From: Prevotella lacticifex
Lineage (GTDB): Bacteria; Bacteroidota; Bacteroidia; Bacteroidales; Bacteroidaceae
Reading direction: 5' to 3'
NCBI RefSeq assembly: GCF_019973375.1
Contig: NZ_BPTV01000001.1
Span: forward strand, 186,001 to 250,000
DNA length: 64,000 bases
The notes beneath the pieces were generated by a model. It searched no databases and was not told where the DNA came from. It saw nothing but the letters and a program-made list of their open reading frames with translations. The translations under genes were made by a program, and so were the position numbers. How positions within the stretch are numbered: position 1 is the first letter of the stretch; every line of letters starts with the position of its first letter. This document shows, one piece after another, positions 35,452-45,764 of this stretch.

Positions 35452-35532
35452 TGCGTGACTAATGGCACCGCCTCGATGAAAGCGGTGACAAGACCTAATG
35501 AAACGGGATTGTTTAACATAATCTTAACGCAA

Positions 35533-37194
35533 ATGAAACAGATGATACAAATCCGTTGCAAAAATAATAAAAAATCTCTAAACGTACCAACAGGTAGCAC
35601 ACTTTCTGAGATTTTTTCTTTGGCGGGCCTGAAAATGGACTACGGACCAGTCAGTTGCAAGGTAAATAATGTGGTGGAAGGACTGCATTACCGCATCTAC
35701 AACAACAAAGACCTCGAATATCTCGACCTCCACACATCAAGCGGACTGCGAAACTACACACGATCGCTGTTCTTCGTTCTCTCCAAGGCCGTCCACGACA
35801 TATACCCGAAGTCGAATGTCATCATCGACATTCCGGTTTCCAACGGCTACTACTGCAACCTGAACATAGGCCACCCCGTGGGTCTCGAGGATGTCGACAA
35901 GATTCGGCGGAGGATGCAGGAGATTATCGACGCCAAGATTCCGGTGCGCCGCTTCGTCGTGCCTACGGAGAACGCGATAAAGATGTTTGAGGAGAAGGGC
36001 GACATCTCGAAGGCCAAGCTCCTGCGAAGTGCCGGGAAGCTATATACCACTTATTACCAGATTGATGACTATGTCGACTACTTCTACGGCTCATTGCTCA
36101 CGAACACGTCGAAACTTTATCTCTTCGGCGTTGAGAAATACTACGACGGAATACTCCTGCGCATCCCCGACAGAAACGACCCATCGCGCCTCGGTGCCCT
36201 CATCCGGCAGGACAAGATGTTCGAGATATTCAAGGAGCATCACCGCTGGCAGAAGATTATGGGCATCCAGACCGTCGGCGACTTCAACGAAGCGGTGGAG
36301 AGCGGACTGGCCACCGACCTGATAAACGTGTCGGAGGCCCTGCAGGAGAAGAAGATTTCGCAGATTGCCGAGACGATAGCTAATAGAAAAGGTACGCGCG
36401 TGGTGCTCATCGCAGGACCATCGTCGTCGGGAAAGACCACATTCTGCAAGCGCTTGTCGATACAGTTGCTCACCAACGGCATCAAACCGGTGCAGATCTC
36501 ACTCGACGACTACTTCGTCGACCGATCGAAAACACCGAAGGACGAGAACGGCGAGCTCGACTACGAGAGCATCTATGCCCTCAACCTGCCACTCATCAAC
36601 GAGCAGCTGAAGGCCCTCTTCCGCGGTGAGGAGGTGGAACTGCCTAAGTATGACTTTCAGACGGGGACGAGCAAGAAGAGCGGAAAGAAACTCCGTCTGG
36701 CCGACAACCAGATTCTTGTCATGGAGGGAATACACGCGCTGAACCCCGAACTCACGGCACAGATTCCCGACGAGAGTAAGTTTAAGGTGTACATCTCGGC
36801 TCTGACGACAATTCTTCTCGACGACCACAACTACATTCCCACTACCGACAACCGTCTGCTGCGCCGCATCATACGCGACAACAAATACCGCGGAGCCAGC
36901 GCACGCGACACTATCCACCGGTGGCCAAGCGTCAGGGCGGGCGAGAACAAGTGGATTTTCCCGTATCAGGAGAATGCCGACGTGATGTTCAACACGGCCA
37001 TGCTCTTCGAGCTTGCAGTCATCAAGCAGCAAGCAGAACCGGTGCTCGAGCTCGTACCCGAGAACTGCGACGAATACTCGGAGGCCTACAGACTGAGGAA
37101 ATTCCTCAGCTATATCCACCCGATACCCGCACGGTCGCTGCCACCGACAAGCCTGCTGAGGGAATTCCTTGGAGGAAGTTCATTTAAATACTAA
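35533..37194 (+). CDS. Nucleoside (uridine-type) kinase with TGS and tRNA-synthetase-like editing domain
   Basis: This 553-aa protein begins with a small TGS-like domain (IQIRCKNNKKSLNVPTGSTL), follows with a domain like the editing region of threonyl-tRNA synthetase (residues about 60-240), and ends with a P-loop kinase of the uridine kinase/phosphoribulokinase family: GPSSSGKTTFCKR near residue 295, then ISLDDYFVDR. Such fused kinases are common in Bacteroidota; the true substrate is uncertain. The chosen start ATG 35533 fits the family and the promoter upstream; the longer frame from 35374 covers the promoter. Confidence 0.85.
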   Translation: MKQMIQIRCKNNKKSLNVPTGSTLSEIFSLAGLKMDYGPVSCKVNNVVEGLHYRIYNNKDLEYLDLHTSSGLRNYTRSLFFVLSKAVHDIYPKSNVIIDIPVSNGYYCNLNIGHPVGLEDVDKIRRRMQEIIDAKIPVRRFVVPTENAIKMFEEKGDISKAKLLRSAGKLYTTYYQIDDYVDYFYGSLLTNTSKLYLFGVEKYYDGILLRIPDRNDPSRLGALIRQDKMFEIFKEHHRWQKIMGIQTVGDFNEAVESGLATDLINVSEALQEKKISQIAETIANRKGTRVVLIAGPSSSGKTTFCKRLSIQLLTNGIKPVQISLDDYFVDRSKTPKDENGELDYESIYALNLPLINEQLKALFRGEEVELPKYDFQTGTSKKSGKKLRLADNQILVMEGIHALNPELTAQIPDESKFKVYISALTTILLDDHNYIPTTDNRLLRRIIRDNKYRGASARDTIHRWPSVRAGENKWIFPYQENADVMFNTAMLFELAVIKQQAEPVLELVPENCDEYSEAYRLRKFLSYIHPIPARSLPPTSLLREFLGGSSFKY

Positions 37195-37213
37195 AACAAA
37201 ATAATTAAAAACC

Positions 37214-39085
37214 ATGACAGAAGGAATGAGCGTCGAGGAGCTACGGGAAGTGGTGATACGCTTCTCCGGCGACTCCGGCGACGGTATGCAACTTGCAGGA
37301 AACATTTTCTCAACAATCTCGGCTACCGAGGGCAACGGCATATCTACGTTCCCCGACTACCCCGCTGACATCCGCGCCCCGCAAGGATCGCTGACCGGTG
37401 TGAGCGGTTATCAGGTGCACATAGGCAACGATGTCGACAAGGTACTCACACCGGGCGACAGATGCGACGTGCTCGTGGCTATGAACGCTGCAGCACTGAA
37501 GACGCAGATAAAGTTCGCAAAGCCCACGGCAACCATCATCATCGACACCAACTCGTTCAAGGAGACCGACCTTAAGAAGGCCGAATTCAAGAGCTACGAC
37601 TACCTCGAGGAGCTCGGCATCGACCGCGACCGCGTCGTGGCCTGTCCGCTGACGAATATGGTCAAGGAGGCTCTGAAGGACTCGGGACTGAGCATGAAGG
37701 CCATTCTCAAGAGCCGGAACATGTTCGCCTTAGGGGTCGTATGCTGGCTCTTCAACCGCAATCTCGAACTCGGGAGGGAGTTCCTGCGCCATAAATTCGC
37801 CAAGAAACCAGAGATAGCAGAGGCCAATATCCGCGTGATGGAGGCCGGATGGGACTACGGTGAGCACACCCAGGCATCGGTGCCGCACACCTACCGCGTA
37901 GAATCGCGTCACCGCCACCCGGGAAGATACATGGACATCACGGGCAACAAAGCCACTGCCTACGGCCTCATCGCAGCCGCAGAGAGGGCTGGCATGCAGC
38001 TCTACCTGGGCTCCTACCCCATCACTCCGGCCACCGACATCCTCCACGAGCTGGCAAAGCACAAGTCGCTCGGGGTCATCACGGTACAGGCCGAGGACGA
38101 GCTTGCGGCCTGCGCCTCAGCCATCGGTGCAAGTTTCGCGGGAGCTTTGGCCGTCACGTCGACCTCCGGACCGGGCATGTGCCTAAAGTCAGAGGCTATG
38201 AACTTAGCCGTCATGGACGAGCTGCCGCTCGTTGTCGTCGACGTGCAGAGGGGCGGTCCGTCGACGGGACTGCCCACGAAAGCCGAGCAGACCGACCTCC
38301 TGCAGGCTCTCTTCGGCCGCAACGGCGAAAGCCCCATGCCCGTCGTGGCCCCCAAGAGTCCTACCGACTGCTTCGAGGCAGCCTACAATGCCTGCCGGAT
38401 AGCCGTCGAACACGTCACACCGGTGGTCCTCCTCAGCGACGCGTTCATTGCCAACGGCTCAGCGTCATGGCGGCTGCCGGTAGCCGACGACCTCGCTCCC
38501 ATCCACCCTCACTATGCCACCGAGGCCATGCGCGGGAAATACCGGCCCTACTACCGCGACCCGAAGAACGGCGCACGCTACTGGGCGATACCGGGCAACG
38601 AGGGCTATGAGCACATCATCGGTGGACTGGAGAAGGACGGAACGACCGGCGAAATATCCAACGACCCCGACAATCACAACCGGATGGTACACGCCCGGCA
38701 GGAGAAAGTGAAGCGAATAGAGGTGCCCGACGTGCAGGTGGAGGGCGATGCCGGCACCGCCGACCTGCTGATAGTGGGCTGGGGAGGCACCTACGGCCAC
38801 CTCTACACCGCCATGGAGGCACTGCGCGAGAAAGGTCACAAGGTGGCTCTGGCCCACTTCGAGTATATCAATCCGCTGCCTAAGAACACCCGTGAGGTGC
38901 TCCTCGGCTACAAGCAGGTAGTCGTTTGCGAGCAGAACCTCGGACAGTTTGCCGCCTGGCTCAGGGCCAATGTCGACGGATTCGCCCCACATCAGTATAA
39001 CGAGGTGAAAGGACAGCCATTCAAGGTGGAGCAGCTCGTAGCCGCGATGCTGCCCCTGCTCGACGATGACGAGGTCCGCCAATGA
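37214..39085 (+). CDS. korA: 2-oxoglutarate:ferredoxin oxidoreductase, alpha (gamma-alpha fused) subunit
   Basis: This 623-aa subunit joins the gamma domain (VIRFSGDSGDGMQLAGN at the N-terminus) to the alpha domain (about 210-620, with SYPITPATDILHELA and TSTSGPGMCLKSE). With KorB it converts 2-oxoglutarate (or a related 2-oxoacid) and CoA to succinyl-CoA, reducing ferredoxin, in both oxidative and reductive directions. The substrate is inferred from family resemblance. korB follows with 34 nt between the genes. Confidence 0.92.
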   Translation: MTEGMSVEELREVVIRFSGDSGDGMQLAGNIFSTISATEGNGISTFPDYPADIRAPQGSLTGVSGYQVHIGNDVDKVLTPGDRCDVLVAMNAAALKTQIKFAKPTATIIIDTNSFKETDLKKAEFKSYDYLEELGIDRDRVVACPLTNMVKEALKDSGLSMKAILKSRNMFALGVVCWLFNRNLELGREFLRHKFAKKPEIAEANIRVMEAGWDYGEHTQASVPHTYRVESRHRHPGRYMDITGNKATAYGLIAAAERAGMQLYLGSYPITPATDILHELAKHKSLGVITVQAEDELAACASAIGASFAGALAVTSTSGPGMCLKSEAMNLAVMDELPLVVVDVQRGGPSTGLPTKAEQTDLLQALFGRNGESPMPVVAPKSPTDCFEAAYNACRIAVEHVTPVVLLSDAFIANGSASWRLPVADDLAPIHPHYATEAMRGKYRPYYRDPKNGARYWAIPGNEGYEHIIGGLEKDGTTGEISNDPDNHNRMVHARQEKVKRIEVPDVQVEGDAGTADLLIVGWGGTYGHLYTAMEALREKGHKVALAHFEYINPLPKNTREVLLGYKQVVVCEQNLGQFAAWLRANVDGFAPHQYNEVKGQPFKVEQLVAAMLPLLDDDEVRQ

Positions 39086-39119
39086 CACTTTTTCGACAAC
39101 AAAAAGACGATTTTTCACT

Positions 39120-40205
39120 ATGGAAACAATGAATTCTACTGACAAAACAATAAATCCGACTGCCGGGGAAGCTACCCCCGACGCTACTACGGCCACTGAC
39201 CGTCAGTACAACGAGAACGACTTCAAGAAAGGACAGCCACGGTGGTGCCCCGGCTGCGGCGACCATTCGTTTCTCGCCTCGCTGCAAAAGGCGATGGCAG
39301 AGCTTGGCATTCCACCATACAAAACGGCCGTAATATCGGGTATCGGATGCTCGAGCCGACTGCCCTACTACGTTCATGCCTACGCCATGCAGACCATCCA
39401 CGGCCGTGCGGCAGCCGTAGCCACGGGCGTGAAGGTTGCCAATCCCGACCTCACCGTGTGGCAGATAAGCGGCGACGGCGACGGACTGGCCATCGGCGGC
39501 AACCACTTCATCCACGCCAACAGACGGAACATCGACATCAACATGATTCTCCTCAACAACCGCATCTACGGTCTGACGAAAGGACAGTACTCGCCCACAT
39601 CACCGCGCGGATTCGTCTCGAAGTCAAGTCCTTACGGAACCGTCGAGGACCCGTTCCGTCCTGCTGAGCTCTGTTTTGGTGCACGGGGCCACTTCTTCGC
39701 CCGCGCCGTGGCCAACGACACCCGCCACACCGTCGACGTTCTGAAGACGGCATGCCGCCACAAGGGATCATCGGTGGTGGAGATTCTCCAGAACTGCATG
39801 ATCTTCAACAACGGAGCGTACGGGCCGGTGTACACCAACGAGGGCCGGAAGCGCAACGCCATATACGTGGAACACGGCAAGCCGTTAGTCTTCGGCGAGA
39901 ATAACGAGTACGGACTCGTGCAGGAGGGATTCGGACTGAAGGTCGTGAAGATTGGTGAGAACGGCATAACCATCGACGACATCCTCGTCCACGACGCTCA
40001 CTGTGAGGACGATACGCTGCAGCTGAAGCTCGCCATGATGGACAACGAGCACGGATTTCCCGTGGCCCTCGGTGTCATACGCGATGTCGAGGCCCCCACT
40101 TACGACGATGCTCTGCACGCCCAATTAAAAGAGGTGGAGCAGCAGAAGAAGTATCACAACTTCATGGAACTCCTCGAAACCAATGATATTTGGGAAGTGA
40201 AATAG
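39120..40205 (+). CDS. korB: 2-oxoglutarate:ferredoxin oxidoreductase, beta subunit
   Basis: This 361-aa subunit binds thiamine diphosphate (ISGDGDGLAIGGNHFIHA...NNRIYGLTKGQ) and has the PRWCPGCGDH motif near the start. Its N-terminus has an extra stretch of about 40 polar residues (TDKTINPTAGEATPDATTA). The start METMNST at 39120 was chosen because the longer frame from 39066 overlaps korA out of register with the family. It pairs with the upstream alpha subunit. Confidence 0.93.
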   Translation: METMNSTDKTINPTAGEATPDATTATDRQYNENDFKKGQPRWCPGCGDHSFLASLQKAMAELGIPPYKTAVISGIGCSSRLPYYVHAYAMQTIHGRAAAVATGVKVANPDLTVWQISGDGDGLAIGGNHFIHANRRNIDINMILLNNRIYGLTKGQYSPTSPRGFVSKSSPYGTVEDPFRPAELCFGARGHFFARAVANDTRHTVDVLKTACRHKGSSVVEILQNCMIFNNGAYGPVYTNEGRKRNAIYVEHGKPLVFGENNEYGLVQEGFGLKVVKIGENGITIDDILVHDAHCEDDTLQLKLAMMDNEHGFPVALGVIRDVEAPTYDDALHAQLKEVEQQKKYHNFMELLETNDIWEVK

Positions 40206-40323
40206 GTGATGTTTTCCGACTGCAAAGTTACAAAATATTTTTCCCGATTCCAAATTTCAGAGGTATAGAAAGGAGGGTAGAACGAGGGGTAGAAAGGGGT
40301 ATAGAACCAGAAAAAACTAACGG

Positions 40324-40360
40324 AAGGATGCCGCGGGGCTAAGCCCTCAGCGGCATCCTT
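40324..40360 (-). terminator. Terminator at the end of the upp-SDR unit
   Basis: AAGGATGCCGC (40324-40334) pairs perfectly with GCGGCATCCTT (40350-40360). On the minus strand it is followed by CCGTTAGTTTTTTCT. The stem includes the last codons and stop of the dehydrogenase gene. Confidence 0.75.
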
Positions 40361-41088
40361 CGCCATATCCAGCGGGGCAGCAGCCTCCATAGCGCCACAA
40401 TGATGCGCCACCGCCAGTCGACGACCTGCACATGCCGGTGGGAGGTTACGGCCCTCACGATGTCATCGGCTACCGTCTCCGGCCGCATGGTCATTGGGAA
40501 GTGGCTGCCACGGATAAGATCGGTGTCGACAAATCCGGGACGGATGTCGGTGAACCGGATATTGAGCCGACGAGTGGCGGCAAGCTGTTCCAAGGCCTCG
40601 ATGTACGTATTGTCGAAAGCCTTCGTCGCGCTGTAGGCGGGAGCAGGTCCCAGACCTCTCGTTCCGGCGATACTCGTTATGACGGCGATATGGCCGCCAC
40701 CGTGGTCGGCCATATACCGGAAGGCTGCGCCCACCATCCGCGTGAATCCTAAGGCATTGGTACTCACGGTGGTGAGCTCGGCCGACGGTTCGAGGAGCAT
40801 GTTCACCTTGCCCACACCCGACGAATGGAAGTAGAGGTCCATACCCCCAATGGTATCGATGAGCCGCTGAAGGCGCTGCGGAGCGTCGGCGGCGGTGATG
40901 TCGATGGATGCCTTCGCGGGGCGGACAACGGTGCCGTCGGGTCGCGCGACCTCTATCGTCGCGAGCTTGTCGGTGCGACGTGCGGCCACACCGACAGTCC
41001 ATCCGCGGCGCAGGAGGCGCTCGGCGACGAGCCGCCCCATGCCCGAACTGGCCCCGACGACTATGGCGCGCTTACAGTTTGTCGCCAT
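40339..41088 (-). CDS. Short-chain dehydrogenase/reductase
   Basis: This 249-aa oxidoreductase has the cofactor motif VVGASSGMGRLVAE at the N-terminus and the catalytic YSATK (in PAYSATKAFDNTY). It should use NAD(P)H on an unidentified carbonyl or alcohol. The start MATNCKRA at 41088 overlaps the last 17 nt of upp, so both are translated from one mRNA. Extra residues in the longer frame (to 41124) lie inside upp and are not family-like. Confidence 0.88.
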   Translation of the reverse strand: MATNCKRAIVVGASSGMGRLVAERLLRRGWTVGVAARRTDKLATIEVARPDGTVVRPAKASIDITAADAPQRLQRLIDTIGGMDLYFHSSGVGKVNMLLEPSAELTTVSTNALGFTRMVGAAFRYMADHGGGHIAVITSIAGTRGLGPAPAYSATKAFDNTYIEALEQLAATRRLNIRFTDIRPGFVDTDLIRGSHFPMTMRPETVADDIVRAVTSHRHVQVVDWRWRIIVALWRLLPRWIWRRMPLRA

Positions 41089-41731
41089 AACACAGGTCGC
41101 CGGCGTCGCCGAAACCGGGAACAATATACTTATGCTCGTTCATGCCCGGGTCGATAGCCGCGCACCAGATAGTCGTCTTATCGTCGGGAAGGGTTTTCTT
41201 GATGTGCTCAATGCCCTCAGGAGTGGCTATGACGCAGCACACGTCGATGCGCTTGGGAGTGCCCTTGGTGATGAAAGCCTTATAGCCCAACTCCATACTG
41301 CCGCCGGTGGCGAGCATCGGGTCGGCAATGATGAGATTCTTCTGCTCGATGCTCGGCGTGGCGAGATACTCCACATGGATGTTCACACTGTGGTGAGCCT
41401 CATCCTTATATTCGCGGTAGGCACTGACGAAAGCGTTGCCGGCATGGTCGAAAACCTTCAGGAATCCGTTGTGGAACGGCAGCCCGGCGCGGAAAATAGT
41501 GGCCAGGACAATCTTGTCCGACGGCACGTTGACACGCGAGATACCTAATGGTGTGGCTATGTCCTTCGACTCGTAGTTGAGCGTTTTCGAAATCTCGAAG
41601 GCCTCCATCTCACCTATCCGCTCTATATTGTTGCGGAAAAGGAGGCGGTTCTTCTGATACTGTACGTCGCGAATTTCAGCAAGATATTGATTGATGATAC
41701 TGTTCGACTCAGAGAAATTAATGACTTTCAT
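41072..41731 (-). CDS. upp: Uracil phosphoribosyltransferase
   Basis: This 219-aa salvage enzyme makes UMP from uracil and PRPP. The PRPP-binding loop IIADPMLATGGSM and the uracil-binding C-terminal part (YIVPGFGDAGDLCYG) are both present. The start MKVINFSESN at 41731 is 29 nt after a -7 box at 41760-41767. It is divergent from pckA and overlaps the dehydrogenase gene at its end. Confidence 0.95.
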   Translation of the reverse strand: MKVINFSESNSIINQYLAEIRDVQYQKNRLLFRNNIERIGEMEAFEISKTLNYESKDIATPLGISRVNVPSDKIVLATIFRAGLPFHNGFLKVFDHAGNAFVSAYREYKDEAHHSVNIHVEYLATPSIEQKNLIIADPMLATGGSMELGYKAFITKGTPKRIDVCCVIATPEGIEHIKKTLPDDKTTIWCAAIDPGMNEHKYIVPGFGDAGDLCYGDKL

Positions 41732-41759
41732 AAATGTAGATGGTTTTATCTTAGCTGTG

Positions 41760-41767
41760 CAAAAGTA
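41760..41767 (-). promoter_or_regulatory. -7 box of upp
   Basis: The minus strand reads TACTTTTG, fitting TAnnTTTG. Confidence 0.5.
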
Positions 41768-41881
41768 ATAAATTCCAACCTCTTTTGCAAAGTGCATATA
41801 GCAAAAGTAAAAGAGGCAGGGCGATTTTTTGTTTCTTTAACCTTGCAATGCACCGGATTGAGATTTTTTGTCTTTTCCCCG

Positions 41882-41913
41882 TTTGGCATTAATCCAAGAA
41901 ATACGTAATTTTG
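41882..41913 (+). promoter_or_regulatory. Promoter of pckA
   Basis: TTTG (41882-41885) and TAATTTTG (41906-41913) are 20 bp apart, 54 nt before the pckA start. Confidence 0.65.
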
Positions 41914-41967
41914 CAAACGGCAAATTTAAAGCATATTCAACAACAACTTTAAAATACATTTCAAGAA

Positions 41968-43587
41968 ATGGCAAAGTTTGACAAGTCAGTATTAGCAAGC
42001 TACGGAATCCAGACCGGCACAGCCGAGGTTCTGTACAATCCTTCTTACGAGGTTCTCTTCAACGAGGAGACAAAGGAAGGCCTTGAGGGCTTCGACAAGT
42101 GTCAGGAGACCGAGCTGGGCGCAGTTAACTGCATGACCGGTATCTACACGGGTCGTTCTCCTAAGGATAAGTTCATCGTTGACGATGAGACATCTCACGA
42201 CACCGTTTGGTGGGATTCTGAGGAGTACCACAACGACAACCACCGTGCTTCTAAGGAGGCTTGGAAGGCTGTCAAGAAGATTGCTCAGGAAGAGCTCTCA
42301 AACAAGAAGCTCTACGTCGTCGACGGTTTCTGCGGCACACACCGCGACACCCGCATGAAGGTCCGCTTCATCGTTGAGGTGGCTTGGCAGGCACACTTCG
42401 TGACAAATATGTTCATCCGTCCAAAGACAGAGGCTGATTTCGAGCAGGAGCCTGACTTCATCGTCTACAACGCATCGAAGGCAAAGGTTGAGAACTGGAA
42501 AGAGCTCGGCCTGCACTCTGAGACTGCTGTCGTATTCAACGTCACAAGCAAGGAGCAGGTTATCATCAACACATGGTACGGCGGTGAGATGAAGAAGGGA
42601 ATGTTCTCTATGCAGAACTACTTCTTGCCACTGCGCGGCATTGCCAGCATGCACTGCTCTGCCAACACCGACATGAACGGTGAGAACACCGCAATCTTCT
42701 TCGGTCTCTCTGGTACCGGTAAGACCACTCTGTCGACAGACCCGAAGCGTAAGCTCATCGGCGACGACGAGCACGGATGGGACGACAAGGGTGTCTTCAA
42801 CCTCGAGGGCGGCTGCTACGCCAAGGTCATCAACCTCGACAAGGAGGCTGAGCCCGATATCTACGGAGCTATCACACGCGACGCTCTCCTTGAGAACGTC
42901 ACCGTCGACGAGAACGGAAAGGTTGACTTCGCCGACAAGAGCGTTACCGAGAACACTCGTGTAAGCTATCCTATCTATCACATCAAGAACATCCAGCGTC
43001 CTGAGAGCCAGGGCCCGGCTGCTAAGCAGGTTATCTTCCTCAGCGCCGACGCCTTCGGTGTGCTGCCTCCAGTATCTATCCTGAACGCAGAGCAGACAAA
43101 GTACTACTTCCTCTCTGGATTCACAGCAAAGCTCGCAGGTACAGAGCGCGGCATCACTGAGCCGACTCCTACTTTCTCGGCTTGCTTCGGACAGGCTTTC
43201 CTCGAGCTGCACCCAACAAAGTATGCTGAGGAGCTCGTTCGCCACATGGAGAAGAGCGGTGCAAAGGCTTACCTCGTCAACACTGGTTGGAACGGTACCG
43301 GCAAGCGTATCTCTATCCGCGATACACGTGGTATCATCGACCGCATCCTCGACCACGAGATCGACAAGGCTCCTACGAAAGTTATTCCTTACTTCGACTT
43401 CGTCGTTCCTACAGAGCTCGAGGGCGTTGACTCTCACATCCTCGATCCGCGCGACACCTACGCTGATGAGTCTCAGTGGGAGGAGAAGGCTAAGGATCTG
43501 GCTGCACGCTTCATCAAGAACTTCAAGAAGTACGAAGGCAACGAGGCTGGTAAGGCTCTCGTAGCTGCTGGTCCTCACCTCGACTAA
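41968..43587 (+). CDS. pckA: Phosphoenolpyruvate carboxykinase (ATP)
   Basis: This 539-aa enzyme links phosphoenolpyruvate and oxaloacetate; in Prevotella and relatives it mostly fixes CO2 onto PEP on the way to succinate. Diagnostic motifs are [11 protein letters not shown], the kinase loop [14 protein letters not shown] and [10 protein letters not shown]. Codon use is visibly different from its neighbours, with many GCT, TCT and CGT codons, as in highly expressed genes. It has its own promoter and terminator. Confidence 0.97.
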   Translation: MAKFDKSVLASYGIQTGTAEVLYNPSYEVLFNEETKEGLEGFDKCQETELGAVNCMTGIYTGRSPKDKFIVDDETSHDTVWWDSEEYHNDNHRASKEAWKAVKKIAQEELSNKKLYVVDGFCGTHRDTRMKVRFIVEVAWQAHFVTNMFIRPKTEADFEQEPDFIVYNASKAKVENWKELGLHSETAVVFNVTSKEQVIINTWYGGEMKKGMFSMQNYFLPLRGIASMHCSANTDMNGENTAIFFGLSGTGKTTLSTDPKRKLIGDDEHGWDDKGVFNLEGGCYAKVINLDKEAEPDIYGAITRDALLENVTVDENGKVDFADKSVTENTRVSYPIYHIKNIQRPESQGPAAKQVIFLSADAFGVLPPVSILNAEQTKYYFLSGFTAKLAGTERGITEPTPTFSACFGQAFLELHPTKYAEELVRHMEKSGAKAYLVNTGWNGTGKRISIRDTRGIIDRILDHEIDKAPTKVIPYFDFVVPTELEGVDSHILDPRDTYADESQWEEKAKDLAARFIKNFKKYEGNEAGKALVAAGPHLD

Positions 43588-43653
43588 GAACCAATACCGA
43601 CCCATGCACAAGCCGCTCAGCGGCATAATGCCACCGGCCGATGAATGATAATC

Positions 43654-43687
43654 GAAAGGCTCGTCCCTGCAAAAGGACGGGCCTTTC
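43654..43687 (+). terminator. Terminator of pckA
   Basis: GAAAGGC-TCGTCC pairs with GGACGGGCCTTTC around a short A-rich loop, followed by TTCG. It lies 67 bp past the stop codon. Confidence 0.7.
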
Positions 43688-43873
43688 TTCGTTCCAGCGG
43701 CACATCATCATACTGTCAGCGACAAAAAACATGTATGCCAACACTGTAACAAGGAGGCAAACAGTCGCAGGCATCTTTCCTTGCTGACGAAATGCGCGTA
43801 TGCCAACACCGAAAAAAGAAGTCAAACAGGATGGAGTAAAAATCGAGTATCATCAAACGGAAATTCAGAATTT

Positions 43874-44015
43874 TCTTTACACCATTCCCATACATGCCAT
43901 TTCGCACTCTAAAACGGGCCGTTTCGCAACGCCAAAAAGGCCATATCAGTAACCGCTTGATTACCAACGAGTAGCGAAGGTGATAAAGATTTTATTGCGA
44001 TGCGAATTATTTTGA
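43874..44015 (+). repeat. 22-bp-period palindrome array, copy 2
   Basis: Units at 22-bp steps are ATACATGCCATTT (43890), AAACGGGCCGTTT (43912) and AAAAAGGCCATAT (43934). The flanks CTTTACACCATTCCC and TTGATTACCAACGAG match the other copies. The rest of 43690-44365 holds no gene that I can support. Confidence 0.75.
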
Positions 44016-44365
44016 CACCATAGACCACAAAATCACTAAAGCAAAACGAAGACATGACAACTTAAAACAACTAAAATAAGAAAACAACAAAATCAATTGG
44101 GCATTATAAAGCATAACCCTGTCAGATGAAAGATAGTCCGATAGTCGGTGATAATCTATGCCATCCGCCTCTACAGTTGTCGTAAAGAGCATGTCCTAAG
44201 GTTGGTATTAGTACATCCTTTGAGTCGACCCCACACCCACACTTCCACCTCCAATAATGCCGTGTGAATCAATCCCGTCTGTCTAAATAAACTTAAAATA
44301 ACCACATTATTAATAGAAAAACACAATTATCACGGAAAAAATCCGTCTTTTTAGTGAAATCTCCT

Positions 44366-44373
44366 TATCTTTG
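44366..44373 (+). promoter_or_regulatory. -7 box of the DUF6242 envelope operon
   Basis: TATCTTTG fits TAnnTTTG, 26 nt before the start of the lipoprotein gene. Confidence 0.55.
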
Positions 44374-44399
44374 CAGCTAAATTCAATAATTGTGCTTAT

Positions 44400-45749
44400 A
44401 TGAGAAAAAGACACTTCTCGCTGATTGCCCTGGCAGCAGCCTCGCTGCTGATGACATCCTGCCTCAGCGATGACAATGATAACACTGAATACACCTATTA
44501 TAAGGACACCGCCATATCGGCCTTCAGCCTCGGCACGATGAACAGGTATCTGCATACCACATCGTCGACGGGAGCCGACTCGGTGTATAAGGTTACATAT
44601 TCCGGCTCGAAGTATAAGTTCACCATCGACCAGATTGGGCACCGCATATACAACACCGACTCGATGCCCAGCGGCAGCGACCTCAAGCACGTCATTGCCA
44701 CCATCACGGCGGTAAACAACGGTCTTATTCTCATGAAATCGGCGACAAGCGACTCGCTGAGCTACTATAGCAACACCGACTCGCTCGACTTCAGCACACC
44801 ACGGACGGTGCGAATCGTAGCGCAGGACGGTCAGCGATATGCCGACTACACCGTCAGCGTGAACGCAAGAAAGGTGCCGGAGGGAACAATGGCATGGACA
44901 GCAAAGACCACAAACGCTGAGCTCGCTGCACTCGACGACATCCGTGCTCTTGCAGCCGGAACACGGCTCTACGCCTTCGGAACCGAAGGAGGACGCACCG
45001 TGGGCTACGCCACCGACATCACCGACGGGGCTACATGGACAAAGCTCCCAGCGACATTCTCGCCGACAGCAACATTCGTCGTCAAGGACAAAGCCCTCTA
45101 TGCCCTCGACAACGATGCCGTAATGACATCGGCCGACGGTCAGACATGGACAACGGTGGCGACAAACAGCAGTCTGAAACGCATCGTGGCGGCAAGTCCG
45201 GCTCATCTCTTTGCCCTGACAGCCGACGGCAACGGCGTTACAACGGGCATGGCGGCATCGGCCGACAATGGTGTGACGTGGACAGCCGACGGCATCGACG
45301 ACAACGCAGCAATGCTGCCCGACGACGGTGTGGCCTACACATGCAACGCGCTGACAACCAACGACAACATAGCACAGGTGATGATTGTGGGCCGCTGCAC
45401 CGCTGCCAACGACATCACAGCACGCATTTGGACAAAGCTCGACGACTATTCGAGCAGTCCCGTAAAGTCATCGTGGAATTATGTCGACAACGCCGGGAAC
45501 ACGAAATATGCTCTTGGCGATATTCCGTCGTTGGCGGTGACCACCTACGGCGGCTACCCCACGGCCGTAGTATGCTCGGCCGACAGCGTCAGCCCGATGC
45601 TGCAGAGCCGCGACGGCGGTCTGACATGGCAAGAGGCCGACAGAGCTCTGCCCGCGCTGCTGAAGGCTACCGTGGGAAAGATGGCCATGACCACCGACAG
45701 TGAGGGCTCGCTGTGGATAATAGCCGACGGCGTTGTGTGGAAAAATTAA
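44400..45749 (+). CDS. DUF6242-type lipoprotein
   Basis: This 449-aa protein has a signal peptide with lipobox MTSC (about residues 18-21), then an acidic stretch SDDNDNTEY, a mark of surface lipoproteins. The N-terminal third is a beta-domain with ISAFSLGTMNRYL; the rest resembles BNR/propeller repeats (for example MTSADGQTWTTVAT, ASADNGVTWTADG, LQSRDGGLTWQEAD), each with the xxDGxTW signature. It precedes the DUF6089 barrel gene by 15 nt. The role is unknown; it may assist envelope assembly. Confidence 0.8.
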   Translation: MRKRHFSLIALAAASLLMTSCLSDDNDNTEYTYYKDTAISAFSLGTMNRYLHTTSSTGADSVYKVTYSGSKYKFTIDQIGHRIYNTDSMPSGSDLKHVIATITAVNNGLILMKSATSDSLSYYSNTDSLDFSTPRTVRIVAQDGQRYADYTVSVNARKVPEGTMAWTAKTTNAELAALDDIRALAAGTRLYAFGTEGGRTVGYATDITDGATWTKLPATFSPTATFVVKDKALYALDNDAVMTSADGQTWTTVATNSSLKRIVAASPAHLFALTADGNGVTTGMAASADNGVTWTADGIDDNAAMLPDDGVAYTCNALTTNDNIAQVMIVGRCTAANDITARIWTKLDDYSSSPVKSSWNYVDNAGNTKYALGDIPSLAVTTYGGYPTAVVCSADSVSPMLQSRDGGLTWQEADRALPALLKATVGKMAMTTDSEGSLWIIADGVVWKN

Positions 45750-45764
45750 AGGACGGACAGAGGT

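Noticed and set aside
42298..43626. 442-aa minus-strand open frame
   Set aside because: Antisense to pckA; rich in leucine and valine as expected of a shadow frame.
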